From: Pseudomonas saliphila
GTDB lineage: Bacteria; Pseudomonadota; Gammaproteobacteria; Pseudomonadales; Pseudomonadaceae
Length of the DNA stretch: 64,000 nt
Direction: 5' to 3'
Assembly (NCBI RefSeq): GCF_008638345.1
Contig: NZ_VTVA01000002.1
Location: forward strand, 1 to 64,000
The notes under the pieces were generated by a model. The model was not told where the DNA came from and searched no databases. It was given only the letters and a program-made list of their open reading frames with translations. Each line of letters starts with the position of its first letter. The first letter of the stretch is position 1. Positions 27,253 to 36,043 of the stretch are shown here, one piece after another. A program made the translations under genes and the position numbers.

Positions 27253-28032
27253 TCAGCGTAGAACGTTACCCTGCATCACCGTCTCCCCACCGCGCCATAG
27301 TCGCCACTCGCCCGGCATATACAGCTGCCACTTTTCATTACTGGTCAAAGGTTCCGTGGCGATGACCGACACCACATCATTGGGTGTGGTGTGTTCCTGA
27401 AAATCAATGGCCAGCTCACGGTCACTCAACTGGGCGGGACCGAAGGGCGCGCGGCGCGTTATCCAGGCCAACTTGGTCGTGCACAGGGTAAACAGCCATT
27501 CGCCGTTGCTGATCATCAGGTTGCACACGCCCTGCCGGGCAAACTCACCGCAGATACCCGCCATGCAGGAAATCAGCTCGTCCAGCTCAGGCGGCGAATC
27601 AAAACGGCTGCGCAATGTATTGAGCAGCTCACAGAACACGGCTTCGCTGTCGGTGGAACCCACTGGCTGGAAGGGACCCGGCGGGGCATCGAACTCGTGC
27701 AACTGGCCGTTGTGGGCAAAGGTCCAGTAACGCCCCCATAGCTCGCGCATGAACGGATGGGTATTGACCAGGCCGACGCGGCCCACGTTGGCCTGCCGGA
27801 TGTGGCAGATAACGTTCTCCGACTTGATCGGGTAGGACTCGACCAGCTGGGCGATCGCGGATTGATGACAGGGCTGTGGATCATGAAAACAGCGCACCCC
27901 CAACCCTTCATAGAAGGCCACGCCCCAGCCGTCACTGTGCGGCCCGGTCCCGCCACCGCGCTGCATCAGCCCGGCGAAACTGAAACAGATATCGGTCGGT
28001 ACATTGGCACTCATGCCCATCAGTTCGCACAT
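27253..28032 (-). CDS. yafJ: Class II glutamine amidotransferase, YafJ-like
   Basis: 259 residues. Mature N-terminus is MCELMGMSANVP, so Cys2 is the glutaminase nucleophile. The Ntn-hydrolase blocks are present: GPHSDGWGVAFYEG (residues 30-43), HIRQANVGRVGLVNTHPF, WTFAHNGQL, and STDSEAVFCELL. Stand-alone class II amidotransferases of this type resemble YafJ of E. coli, whose acceptor is not firmly known. Single gene on the minus strand, divergent from the BON lipoprotein gene. Confidence 0.88.
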   Translation of the reverse strand: MCELMGMSANVPTDICFSFAGLMQRGGGTGPHSDGWGVAFYEGLGVRCFHDPQPCHQSAIAQLVESYPIKSENVICHIRQANVGRVGLVNTHPFMRELWGRYWTFAHNGQLHEFDAPPGPFQPVGSTDSEAVFCELLNTLRSRFDSPPELDELISCMAGICGEFARQGVCNLMISNGEWLFTLCTTKLAWITRRAPFGPAQLSDRELAIDFQEHTTPNDVVSVIATEPLTSNEKWQLYMPGEWRLWRGGETVMQGNVLR

Positions 28033-28186
28033 GGTTTCGATCCTTACTCAACATCCTGCGTTGATATTAGGCCAGACAGAAATGCCGGACCACCGCTTAC
28101 AGCGAGTGTGGCAAGATGGCGAGTCGAAACTAACACGACACCCCCAAGTCTCACCCAGAGACATCATCGTTAACAGGAGACCTTCG

Positions 28187-28501
28187 ATGAAGCTTTCAAG
28201 GGATTACATCACTGCACTGTTCCTCACCTTGAGCCTGCTCATCATGGGCGGCTGTACTGTGGCTTCAGGTCAGAAATCGGCTGGCGAGTTCGTGGACGAC
28301 AGCGTCATCACCACCCAGATCAAAACCGCCCTTATCCGGGATGAAAATATCCGCGCCGGTGAGATCAATGTCGAGACTTACAAAGGTGAAGTCCAGCTAA
28401 CCGGCTTCGTGAGTTCAAGAGAGGCCGCGAATCGGGCCGTTGAACTGGCGCGCGGGGTAAAAGGCGTCACTGCGGTCCGCAATGATATGCAGATACGTTG
28501 A
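28187..28501 (+). CDS. BON-domain lipoprotein
   Basis: 104 residues from an ATG with AGGAGA 6 bases upstream. Lipobox IMGGC gives lipidated Cys at residue 23. One BON domain follows: DDSVITTQIKTALIRDENI, INVETYKGEVQLTGFVSS, and AVELARGVKGVTAVRNDM. BON proteins bind lipid or peptidoglycan and help envelope stress tolerance (OsmY/DolP type); most characterised ones have two domains, this has one. Ends in a perfect terminator hairpin. Confidence 0.88.
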   Translation: MKLSRDYITALFLTLSLLIMGGCTVASGQKSAGEFVDDSVITTQIKTALIRDENIRAGEINVETYKGEVQLTGFVSSREAANRAVELARGVKGVTAVRNDMQIR

Positions 28502-28506
28502 CTGAA

Positions 28507-28529
28507 ACGCCCGGCGCAATGCCGGGCGT
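28507..28529. terminator. Bidirectional terminator hairpin
   Basis: ACGCCCGGC and GCCGGGCGT form a perfect 9-bp stem with a 5-base loop between the convergent BON and GDT1 genes. Confidence 0.65.
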
Positions 28530-28537
28530 CACACGCG

Positions 28538-29128
28538 CTAGCCTGCACCACCCGACACGAAGCCTGTATAGGCAAGCCAGGCGGAATATAGCCCGAGCAG
28601 CAGAAATGCCCCCGCCGCCAGCCGGCGAATCAGATCCAGCGGGAGGCGACCCGCCGCCGCATTGCCCAGGAACACCACCGGCACATTGGCCAGCATCATC
28701 CCCAGCGTAGTTCCCAACACGACCCAGAAGTAATCGGCAAATTGCGCGGCCAACACCACGGTCGCGATCTGAGTCTTGTCCCCCATCTCCGCAATAAAGA
28801 ACGCGACCAGCGTCGCCATGAATGCGCCATATCGGCCAATCGGCGCCGTATCCTCCTCAAGCTTGTCCGGAACCAGCGCCCAGGCGGCCACCGCGATGAA
28901 ACTCACGGCGACAATGCTGTGCAGGATGGTATCGGTGAGAACGCTGGCGACTAACTGACCCAATGCGCCAGCCAACGCATGGTTAGCCACTGTGGCGACA
29001 AATATACCCAAAACAATGGGCCAGGGATGATGACGAAAACGAACAGCCAGCAATAGCGCCAGCAATTGGGTTTTGTCGCCGATCTCTGCCAGCGCAACAA
29101 TCCCGGTTGATACGAAGAAGGCTTCCAC
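28538..29128 (-). CDS. mneA: GDT1/UPF0016 (TMEM165-type) manganese exporter
   Basis: 196 residues, six predicted helices in two inverted repeats, each with the family motif: EIGDKTQL (residues 15-22) and EMGDKTQI (residues 113-120). Bacterial members such as MneA export Mn2+ across the inner membrane. This assignment is strengthened by a yybP-ykoY riboswitch in the leader. Single gene; rsmC lies upstream on the same strand beyond the riboswitch. Confidence 0.9.
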   Translation of the reverse strand: MEAFFVSTGIVALAEIGDKTQLLALLLAVRFRHHPWPIVLGIFVATVANHALAGALGQLVASVLTDTILHSIVAVSFIAVAAWALVPDKLEEDTAPIGRYGAFMATLVAFFIAEMGDKTQIATVVLAAQFADYFWVVLGTTLGMMLANVPVVFLGNAAAGRLPLDLIRRLAAGAFLLLGLYSAWLAYTGFVSGGAG

Positions 29129-29198
29129 GGATATTCCAGAGAGGGCGGATCAGCGAACCAATGACATGCGCGCACCCCCGCCCTCGGTTGGTGCATGC

Positions 29199-29322
29199 AT
29201 GTCAAAGGTCTCGTCAGACCCGAAACAGCGGGCCGCAAACGCCACGACCTGCGGGCCGATTATGTTGACGTTTGCCGTGGAAGACGTGCTTCCGGAGAGA
29301 CTACTCCCCTAAGACGGGCGGA
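29199..29322 (-). promoter_or_regulatory. yybP-ykoY (Mn2+) riboswitch in the leader of the manganese exporter
   Basis: On the minus strand the leader reads CTTAGGGGAGTAG at 29313-29301, then CGTCAACATAATCGG in the middle and GACGAGACCTTTGAC near 29215-29201. These are the conserved blocks of the yybP-ykoY class, which binds Mn2+ and turns on expression. The order and spacing fit, and the start codon of the exporter is about 70 bases further on. Whether control is on transcription or translation cannot be told. Confidence 0.88.
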
Positions 29323-29347
29323 ACTTTAGCAACTCGGTCCGGGCAGA

Positions 29348-30367
29348 TCAACCGGGAGCTATCGCCGAATACACCTTGAAGCGATTGTTCTCGCGCAGCA
29401 CCTGGCAAGGACCGATATGCGCTTCCACCAGTGCGGGGTATTTCAGGAAGCCGTTGGCGACAATCCGCAGCTCGCCGCGGGGCAGCAGATTGCGGGTGAT
29501 CTGTTCAAAGAATCGCTCGGCAATGCTGGTGTCGTGTCGAATCCCGCTGTGAAACGGTGGATTGCTGACCACCCCGGCAAAGCGACCATGTACATCGCTC
29601 AGACCGTCCGAGGGATACACCTCGGCTTCCACTTCATTGCGCTTGAGCGTCTCGGTAGCGCAGTAAAGGGCAAGGGCGTCGACGTCGACCAGTTCGAAAC
29701 GGGTTTCGGGATTGCGCCGGCCGAGGGCCACGGATAGCACCCCTGCCCCGCAGCCGAAATCCAGCACTCTGCCCGCGGGTAACGCCGCCGGCTCTTCCAA
29801 CAGCAGCTCGCTGCCCTCATCCAGCCGACCGTGGCTGAATACGCCGGGCAGGCTGACCAGATCGATATTCTGATCATGCAACTCGACGGTGATTTCCCGC
29901 ATCCAGTCCTCCAGGCAGAAGGGTGCTGCCTGACCGTTCACCGGCATGCGCCAGAGCTGGCAGTGACGCGCCGAGTCGAGCTTCTCGGCGCTGTCGCCGT
30001 ATGGCGCCAGCAGTTTTTCCGCGCGGGTGATACCGCCCTTTTTCTCACCGACCAGATACAGCGGACAGCCTGCCTTGAGCAACGGCGCAATCTGGGCCAG
30101 CGCATATTCGGCACGCTCAAGCGCCTTGGGCATCACCAGAATCGCGCCGTCGAGTGCATCTATTTGTGGGCACAGATGCGAGAAGCTCAGATGCGCCTCG
30201 TCCAGTTGCGCGTTCAGCCCGAGCCAGACTGCGTAGTCCCAAGTCCAGACGTGCCAGTCGGCAGGTAATTCGCTGGTCAGGCCGTCGGCCACGGGATTGA
30301 CCAGGAGCAGCCGCTTGTTGGCGAACAACTCGCTACTGCGCTCGATGATTTGGCTGGTGTTGTCCAT
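29348..30367 (-). CDS. rsmC: 16S rRNA (guanine1207-N2)-methyltransferase RsmC
   Basis: 339 residues; the ATG at 30367 has GAGGAG 6 bases before it, and 39 upstream codons in frame are ignored. N-terminal pseudo-methyltransferase half, then the catalytic domain with VLDFGCGAGVLSVALG (residues ~196-211), VDVDALALYCA, and the base-flipping motif NPPFHSG. RsmC methylates G1207 in the 30S subunit. Length and domain order are normal. Transcribed toward the riboswitch and Mn exporter. Confidence 0.92.
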   Translation of the reverse strand: MDNTSQIIERSSELFANKRLLLVNPVADGLTSELPADWHVWTWDYAVWLGLNAQLDEAHLSFSHLCPQIDALDGAILVMPKALERAEYALAQIAPLLKAGCPLYLVGEKKGGITRAEKLLAPYGDSAEKLDSARHCQLWRMPVNGQAAPFCLEDWMREITVELHDQNIDLVSLPGVFSHGRLDEGSELLLEEPAALPAGRVLDFGCGAGVLSVALGRRNPETRFELVDVDALALYCATETLKRNEVEAEVYPSDGLSDVHGRFAGVVSNPPFHSGIRHDTSIAERFFEQITRNLLPRGELRIVANGFLKYPALVEAHIGPCQVLRENNRFKVYSAIAPG

Positions 30368-30550
30368 GGCGGGCTCCTCAATGCTGGAAGGGGCAGGGAT
30401 TGTACGCGGACGGGTCGCGGCGACCAAGCTGATCCTATGTTGGAGGTATGCGGGCCATTCGCTGGGGTTGTATTTCGGTGCCATCTTCTGCGAGCCGAAA
30501 ACGACTCAACAATGCCGCTATTCGTTTGGTTGTGTTCAGAGTCAGCTGCC

Positions 30551-30840
30551 GCGAGCCGGCAGGGCCGCGCCGACACGCTGCAAGTACGTCCCTGTAAGCT
30601 CGACGATGACCTCCCTGTCATCGCACGGTCGGCTCAACCCTGTCGGCTCGCTGCGCATGAATATTGGAGTTGCCTGATAGGAAGACCAAAAGAAAGACCC
30701 AAAGCGGTTTTAATCTCTACTTCACGCGAATGCTCGACCAAGCCCGCCGGCTGTCAGGCTGGCGCAAGTGTTGAAAACAGGGATGTTTTCGTCAAGCCCC
30801 CAGGGATGGGTTCACGGCGTCTTGCGCAAGCCTGGCAGCG
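30551..30840. repeat. Dispersed single copy of the composite palindromic repeat
   Basis: Module A (30551-30651; arms GCGAGCCG and CGGCTCGC) and module B (30746-30840; arms CAGGCT and AGCCTG with GCGCAAG/CTTGCGC) match the 365-bp tandem array at 37.7-38.7 kb, including the central hairpin GAAAAC-AGGGAT-GTTTTC. It fills much of the 543-base gap between rsmC and hrpB, which has no gene. Confidence 0.8.
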
Positions 30841-30910
30841 GGTGGGCGCCCTGCTCCGGACTTCGACTGAATCATTCACGAAACCTTCCACTGGCTTTGA
30901 AGCTCCCGGC

Positions 30911-33499
30911 TCAGCTTTTACGCGGTTTGGCTCGACTAGTCGGTTGAGCCTGCGCCGGGTCGTCCGGCCAGTAATGTTTGGGGTAGCGGCCTTTCATGTC
31001 CTTTTTGACCTCGGCATAACTGCCTGCCCAGAAGCCAGCCAGATCCTGAGTCACCTGCAACGGGCGCTGCGCTGGGGACAACAGGTGTAGCTTTAGTGCA
31101 ACCCGGCCGCCGGCGATGCGCGGGTTATCGGTGCTGCCGAACATTTCCTGCAGGCGCACCGCGAGTACCGGCGGCTCTTCGGCGTAATCGATGCGAATTC
31201 TCGATCCGGTAGGCACTGCCCAGTGCGTCGGTGCCTGCTCGTCGAGCTGTTTGGGCAGCGGCCAGAGCAGCAAGGTAGAGAGAATGCTCGTCAGGTCGAG
31301 GTTGGCGAAGTGCGCGAGGCGGCGCACGTTATCAAGATAAGGTGCCAACCAGTCTTCCAGTGTGTCCAGCAGGGTCACGTCCGACAGGTCCGGCCAGAGG
31401 CTTTCAATGCCCGCCTGCTCATCCAGCCGACGAAGCAACTGAATACGCGCCTGCCACTGGCGCAGCGCTGGCGTCCAGGGCAGTAATGCCAAGCCCTGGC
31501 GCCGCACGACATCACAGAGCGCTCGGTTGCGCTGGGCCGGATCGATCTGTGGTAGCGCCTCTCGATTGAATATCAATTCGCCCAGGCGAGTCTGGCGTTC
31601 CGCCAACAGGGATTCGCTGCGCGGGTCCCATTCCAGGGTGTCCTGTTTGGTCAGTAATTCCGGCAGGTATTCGCGCAACAAGTCAGGATTGAGTGCGGCA
31701 GCCATGAAGATGCGGGCGCTACGTTGCGCTGCCTGTCCGCCCAGGCTGGCGACAGCGAGCCAGGGTTGTTGCTGCAGGGCATCCACCTCGATGAAGGCTG
31801 CGGACCGGCCATTGGCCAAACGGTATTCGCTGCCCGCTTCGCCACGCCGCTGGGCAACGCGGTCGGGATAGGCCATGGCCAGTAACACGCCAATCCATTG
31901 CTCGGCAGCCGGATCGGATACCTGCTGGCTGTTTGGCCGCGGCCCAAGCAAACGTTGCCACTGAGACGCCAGCTTTCGGGCACGCTGCAGCGCGCCACGG
32001 TCAACCGCGGGCTCCGCCTGAGGTGTAGCAAACACCGCCATACGGCGGGCAATATCGGCATCCTGCACCTTGCGTAGGATATCCCGCTCCCCGACGATTG
32101 CTGCCAGCTGACACGCCTGTTTGCCTAAGCCTAGCGCGTGGCCGCGCAATAACATGTGGGCCAGGCGCGGATGCATCGGCAACGCGGCCATGGCAGCGCC
32201 GTGTTCGGTCAGTTTCCAGCCGTCGGCGTCCGCTTCCAATGCACCCAGCCGTTCCAGCAGTTCGCGACCCTGCTGCAACGCAGCGGAGGGTGGTGGATCA
32301 AGCCAGGCCAACTCTGTTGCGTCCTGCACGCCCCACTGGGCCAATTGCAATGCCAACGGGGCCAAATCGGCCTGGAGCATTTCTGGCTGGCTTTGCGCAG
32401 CCAGCTGCAGGTGTTGATCAGCTGACCAGAGGCGATAGCACACACCCGGTTCGAGACGCCCTGCCCGGCCGGCGCGTTGTTCGGCTGACGCGCGTGAAAC
32501 CCGTCGCGTCTGCAAGCGGGTCATGCCGGACACCGGATCGAAAGCCGGTTCGCGGGACAGCCCGGCGTCGATAACTACGCGGATGCCCTCAATGGTCAGG
32601 CTGGTCTCGGCGATAGAGGTTGCCAGTACCACCTTGCGCTGCCCGGCCCCAGCCGGACTGATAGCCTGGCGCTGGGTGGCGAAATCCAGATCACCGTAAA
32701 GCGGCGTGACTAGAACGTCCGGCTGATCGGCGAGGGCTTCCTTCAGCCGCGATTGAACCCGGCGTATTTCCGCGGCACCGGGTAGAAAGACCAGAATGCT
32801 GCCCGGCTCTTCTGCCAACACCTGCAGTATCTGCTGCGCCACAACTGGCTCGATGAATTGCCCTGCTGGCGGGGCACTACCGTAACGCACCGCCACCGGG
32901 TACTGACGGCCCTCGCTGCGGATCAACGGGGCATCGTCCAGCAGACCGCTCACTGCCTCGGCATCCAGCGTGGCGGACATGACCAGCAGCCTTAACGGCA
33001 AATCATCGCGCAGGTACTGCTGAGTTTGCAGACACAGCGCCAACCCCAAATCGGCGTCCAGGCTACGCTCGTGGAACTCATCAAAAATCACCAACCCCAC
33101 ACCGGGCAACTCGGGATCAGCCTGCAACAGGCGCTGCAATATGCCCTCGGTGACGACTTCGATGCGGGTGGCCGCACTGACCTTGCTCTCCAGACGAATG
33201 CGGTAGCCTACAGTTTGCCCCACAGGTTCACCGAGCATGTCGGCCAGACGCTCTGCCGCAGCGCGCGCAGCCAGGCGACGCGGCTCGAGAAGGATGATCT
33301 TTTGCCCGGCCAACCATGTATTATTCAGCAGCCTCAGCGGAACCAGTGTCGTTTTGCCTGCACCCGGAGGCGCCTGCAACACAGCGGAGGAATGGCTTGC
33401 AAGGGCCTCCTCCAGCTCAAGCAGGACCTTCTGGACCGGGAGTTCGCTCGTCTCGTTCAAATAGAACTCGCTACACTGGAAGCTGAAATGGGCCGCCAT
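30911..33499 (-). CDS. hrpB: ATP-dependent helicase HrpB
   Basis: 862 residues of the DEAH-box HrpB family. Walker A APPGAGKTT (residues 43-51), DEFH in VIFDEFHERSL, SAT in VMSATLD, motif VI region QRAGRAGRLEPGVCYRLW, then HA2 and the HrpB-specific C-terminal domain ending in the AGSYAEVKKDMKGRYPKHYWP block. A putative RNA helicase whose targets are unclear in most bacteria. No ribosome site precedes the ATG at 33499; a TTG at 33460 (NETSELPV) is an alternative start nearer the usual N-terminus. Divergent from the lipoprotein gene. Confidence 0.93.
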   Translation of the reverse strand: MAAHFSFQCSEFYLNETSELPVQKVLLELEEALASHSSAVLQAPPGAGKTTLVPLRLLNNTWLAGQKIILLEPRRLAARAAAERLADMLGEPVGQTVGYRIRLESKVSAATRIEVVTEGILQRLLQADPELPGVGLVIFDEFHERSLDADLGLALCLQTQQYLRDDLPLRLLVMSATLDAEAVSGLLDDAPLIRSEGRQYPVAVRYGSAPPAGQFIEPVVAQQILQVLAEEPGSILVFLPGAAEIRRVQSRLKEALADQPDVLVTPLYGDLDFATQRQAISPAGAGQRKVVLATSIAETSLTIEGIRVVIDAGLSREPAFDPVSGMTRLQTRRVSRASAEQRAGRAGRLEPGVCYRLWSADQHLQLAAQSQPEMLQADLAPLALQLAQWGVQDATELAWLDPPPSAALQQGRELLERLGALEADADGWKLTEHGAAMAALPMHPRLAHMLLRGHALGLGKQACQLAAIVGERDILRKVQDADIARRMAVFATPQAEPAVDRGALQRARKLASQWQRLLGPRPNSQQVSDPAAEQWIGVLLAMAYPDRVAQRRGEAGSEYRLANGRSAAFIEVDALQQQPWLAVASLGGQAAQRSARIFMAAALNPDLLREYLPELLTKQDTLEWDPRSESLLAERQTRLGELIFNREALPQIDPAQRNRALCDVVRRQGLALLPWTPALRQWQARIQLLRRLDEQAGIESLWPDLSDVTLLDTLEDWLAPYLDNVRRLAHFANLDLTSILSTLLLWPLPKQLDEQAPTHWAVPTGSRIRIDYAEEPPVLAVRLQEMFGSTDNPRIAGGRVALKLHLLSPAQRPLQVTQDLAGFWAGSYAEVKKDMKGRYPKHYWPDDPAQAQPTSRAKPRKS

Positions 33500-33558
33500 T
33501 CTAACTGGCCCTGCCGTATTATATGAACCGCCGACATAACGGATCGAGGAGTTGACTG

Positions 33559-33972
33559 ATGCGTCTTAAACCACTGGCCTGTGTATTGCTCACCACAGCG
33601 CTGGCCACCCAGCTTGCTGCCTGCGGAACCCTCTTCTACCCGGAGCGCCGCGGGCAGATCCAGGGAAACATTGATCCTGGGGTAGCCGCTCTGAACGCCA
33701 TTGGCCTGCTGTTCTATCTGGTGCCGGGTATTGTTGCCTTTGCCGTGGACTTTGCGACGGGCGCCATTTATCTGCCAGACCAGCGCTACAGCATCGCTCC
33801 GGAGCGCCTCAACGAAGCCGTCGACGCCCAGGGCCAAGTGGATCAGCTGAAGCTCAAGGCGATCATCAAGCAGGAACTGAATCTGGATCTGCCGCTGGAG
33901 CGCGCCCAACAGATGGCCAAACCAGATCATCAGGAACTGGCCCTGCTCGGACTATCTTCGCAGCGCGCCTGA
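33559..33972 (+). CDS. Small lipoprotein of unknown function
   Basis: 137 residues with a signal peptide and lipobox LAAC (lipidated Cys22). A second hydrophobic stretch, LNAIGLLFYLVPGIVAFAVDF (about 20 residues), follows, then YLPDQRYSIAPERLNEAVDA and a charged C-terminus. Conserved-looking but I cannot name the family. GAGGAG precedes the ATG. The stop overlaps the fieF start (TGATG), so the two are translated together; a role linked to metal efflux is only a guess. Confidence 0.75.
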   Translation: MRLKPLACVLLTTALATQLAACGTLFYPERRGQIQGNIDPGVAALNAIGLLFYLVPGIVAFAVDFATGAIYLPDQRYSIAPERLNEAVDAQGQVDQLKLKAIIKQELNLDLPLERAQQMAKPDHQELALLGLSSQRA

Positions 33973-34856
33973 TGGCCACCGAAACTGTTCTGGGTCCCGA
34001 GGCCCGTAGTCGGCTGCTTAAATTTGCCACCTATGCTTCGGTGACGGTGGCATTGATCCTGATCGCGCTCAAGGGCTCGGTATGGTTAATGTCCGGATCG
34101 GTCAGCCTGCTGGCCTCGTTGATCGACTCGTTCATGGACGCCGGGGCCTCGATCATCAATCTGTTCGCGGTGCGTTACTCGCTCAAACCCGCCGACAGGG
34201 AGCATCGCTTCGGCCACGGCAAAGCCGAAGCCCTCGCCGGACTGGCTCAATCGGCGTTCATCAGTGGCTCGGCAGTACTGGTGTTCATTCAGGGCATCGA
34301 TCGGCTGCTCAATCCCCAACCGCTTGAAGCGGCCTGGCTCGGCGTGATGGTGATGCTGGTGTCCATCGCCGCCACCATCGGGCTGCTGTTGATCCAGCGC
34401 CACGTGATCAAGCACACCCAGTCCACAGCCATCAGCGCCGATGCCCTGCATTATCGCTCGGACCTGCTGATGAACCTGAGCATCATCGCCGCGCTGATAC
34501 TTGCCTATTACGGCATTGCCCGGGCGGATGCGCTGTTCGGTGTAGTGATCGCGCTCTATATCGGCTATGGCGCGGTGGGGATTGGTCTGGCAGCGACCCA
34601 GATTCTGATGGACCATGAGCTGCCTGACGAGGTCCGTGCCCATGCCCTGGCGCTGGCACGAGCGGTGCCCGGCGTCGTGGGCGTACATGACCTTCGCACC
34701 CGCGAATCCGGACAGCACTGGTTCATGCAGGTTCACGTGGAACTGCCTGCGGACATGTCATTGGCCCAGGCGCATGATCTGGGCGAAGAAGTACGCATGG
34801 TCATCGAAAAGGCCTACCCACAAGCCGATGTACTGGTACATACCGATCCCGCCTGA
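33972..34856 (+). CDS. fieF: Cation diffusion facilitator FieF/YiiP-like
   Basis: 294 residues, six helices and a C-terminal cytosolic metal-binding domain. The transport site matches YiiP: D52 and D56 in LIDSFMDAG (helix 2) and H160 and D164 in HYRSD (helix 5), each offset by seven residues from E. coli. The conserved HRFGHGKAEALAGL follows helix 2. Predicted Zn2+/Fe2+ (possibly Cd2+) efflux by proton exchange at the inner membrane. Ends at a strong terminator. Confidence 0.92.
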   Translation: MATETVLGPEARSRLLKFATYASVTVALILIALKGSVWLMSGSVSLLASLIDSFMDAGASIINLFAVRYSLKPADREHRFGHGKAEALAGLAQSAFISGSAVLVFIQGIDRLLNPQPLEAAWLGVMVMLVSIAATIGLLLIQRHVIKHTQSTAISADALHYRSDLLMNLSIIAALILAYYGIARADALFGVVIALYIGYGAVGIGLAATQILMDHELPDEVRAHALALARAVPGVVGVHDLRTRESGQHWFMQVHVELPADMSLAQAHDLGEEVRMVIEKAYPQADVLVHTDPA

Positions 34857-34857
34857 A

Positions 34858-34893
34858 ACGAAAACGGCCGACCCGAAGGTCAGCCGCTTTCGT
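34858..34893 (+). terminator. Terminator hairpin after fieF
   Basis: ACGAAA pairs with TTTCGT outside, and CGGC-C-GACC with GGTC-A-GCCG inside a CGAA tetraloop, beginning 2 bases after the stop codon. The remaining ~270 bases to 35164 hold the promoter region of the Lrp-type gene and no other gene. Confidence 0.7.
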
Positions 34894-35164
34894 GTTCTGT
34901 CCGTTTCGCATTCTGGTGAAATGCTGCTTTGTTCCTCAGCCTTGTGAGCTGGGTGACCGAGTGGCCGCAGAATCCGGTAAGATCTGCGGCCTCTTCTCCT
35001 GTTGGTTAAAGGAGAAGTTGGACTGTTCGGCCCGGGCTTCAAACTTGAAACAATGATAACCCTACCTCCGCGCCATTTCTTGCCTAAGATTGCACAATAA
35101 GCCTACCATCCAGCAATTAAACACCGGATATCGCGCATTCCCTGCAATTTTAAAAGGCATCGCC

Positions 35165-35653
35165 ATGAATGAACACAATCTCGACCGTTATGACCTGAAA
35201 ATTCTCGCCGAGCTGCAACGTGACGCCCGCATCAGCAATCAGGAACTGGCTGAGCGTATCGGACTGTCGCCCTCACCCTGCTCACGCCGGGTAAAGCACC
35301 TCGAGGACAGCGGATATATCACCCGGCAGGTGGCCTTGCTGGACCCGGCTCGACTGGGCCTGAAGCTCACCGCCTTCGTGTTGATCGGCATGGACAGACA
35401 CACTCCGGAGCGCTTCGAAGGCTTTGAAAAGGTGATCAAAGGCTGCGCAGAGGTGCTCGACTGCTATCTGGTCACCGGTATGGACGCCGACTATCAGCTG
35501 CGCGTCGTGGTGCCAGATATGGAGCATTACCAGCAATTTCTGCTTGGCACCCTGACCCGCATCGAGGGCGTTTCCAGCGTGCGCTCCAGCTTCATGCTGC
35601 ATCAGATTGTCGCCTCCACTGAACTTCCACTGGCCCATATCACTCCTCAGTAG
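35165..35653 (+). CDS. Lrp/AsnC-family transcriptional regulator
   Basis: 162 residues from the ATG at 35165. N-terminal helix-turn-helix: LKILAELQRDARISNQELAERIGLSPSPCSRRVKHLE (start LDRYDLKIL, residues 5-45), then the AsnC ligand-binding domain (AFVLIGMDRHTP to SVRSSFMLHQIV). Lrp proteins form octamers and respond to amino acids. Close to Lrp in size and domain order but probably a paralogue; effector and targets unknown. The gene stands alone between fieF and DUF2788. Confidence 0.88.
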   Translation: MNEHNLDRYDLKILAELQRDARISNQELAERIGLSPSPCSRRVKHLEDSGYITRQVALLDPARLGLKLTAFVLIGMDRHTPERFEGFEKVIKGCAEVLDCYLVTGMDADYQLRVVVPDMEHYQQFLLGTLTRIEGVSSVRSSFMLHQIVASTELPLAHITPQ

Positions 35654-35694
35654 CTCGCTGTCAAACATGAGCTGAGCGCGTTATCCGGGAGCGG

Positions 35695-35700
35695 TATAAT
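35695..35700 (+). promoter_or_regulatory. Candidate -10 element for the DUF2788 gene
   Basis: A perfect TATAAT lies 35 bases before the TTG start. No good -35 is seen at 17 bases, so the call rests on the -10 alone. Confidence 0.4.
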
Positions 35701-35735
35701 GCGCAGGGCTTTTTCTATTTCTCAGGAGTAATCAA

Positions 35736-35936
35736 TTGGATTATCAGCAGTTTGAAGCTCTTGCCCTGCCACTATTGTTATTTGGCCTGGTGGCTTTTAT
35801 GGGATTTATCGTGTGGGACCTGGCAAAGAAGTCCAAGGCTGGCCGGTACGGCACCATGGTGCTGTTCTTCGCGCTGGGTCTGGGCGTACTCGGCTTCATC
35901 ATCAAAGCAATCATTATTGGACAGGTCGACGGCTGA
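35736..35936 (+). CDS. DUF2788 small membrane protein
   Basis: 66 residues starting with TTG; CAGGAG lies 7 bases upstream and no ATG fits. Two hydrophobic helices (LALPLLLFGLVAFMGFIVW and MVLFFALGLGVLGFIIKAII) are separated by a basic loop AKKSKAGRYG. This matches the DUF2788 family of gamma-proteobacterial inner-membrane proteins of unknown function. It lies 108 bases before the AidB-like gene. Confidence 0.8.
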   Translation: MDYQQFEALALPLLLFGLVAFMGFIVWDLAKKSKAGRYGTMVLFFALGLGVLGFIIKAIIIGQVDG

Positions 35937-36043
35937 GATCCATCGATCCGGAACGCATCGCGGACCGGTTTCACTGATGATCGAACGGTGGCATGCTCAG
36001 CGCTCAGCTCAGCCATTCGTGCGCATCGCCAAGGAGCCAGTCC

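Noticed and set aside
33972-34856. Reading of this gene as a broader heavy-metal resistance island
   Set aside because: Only a single FieF-type gene is present, with normal chromosomal context and base use.
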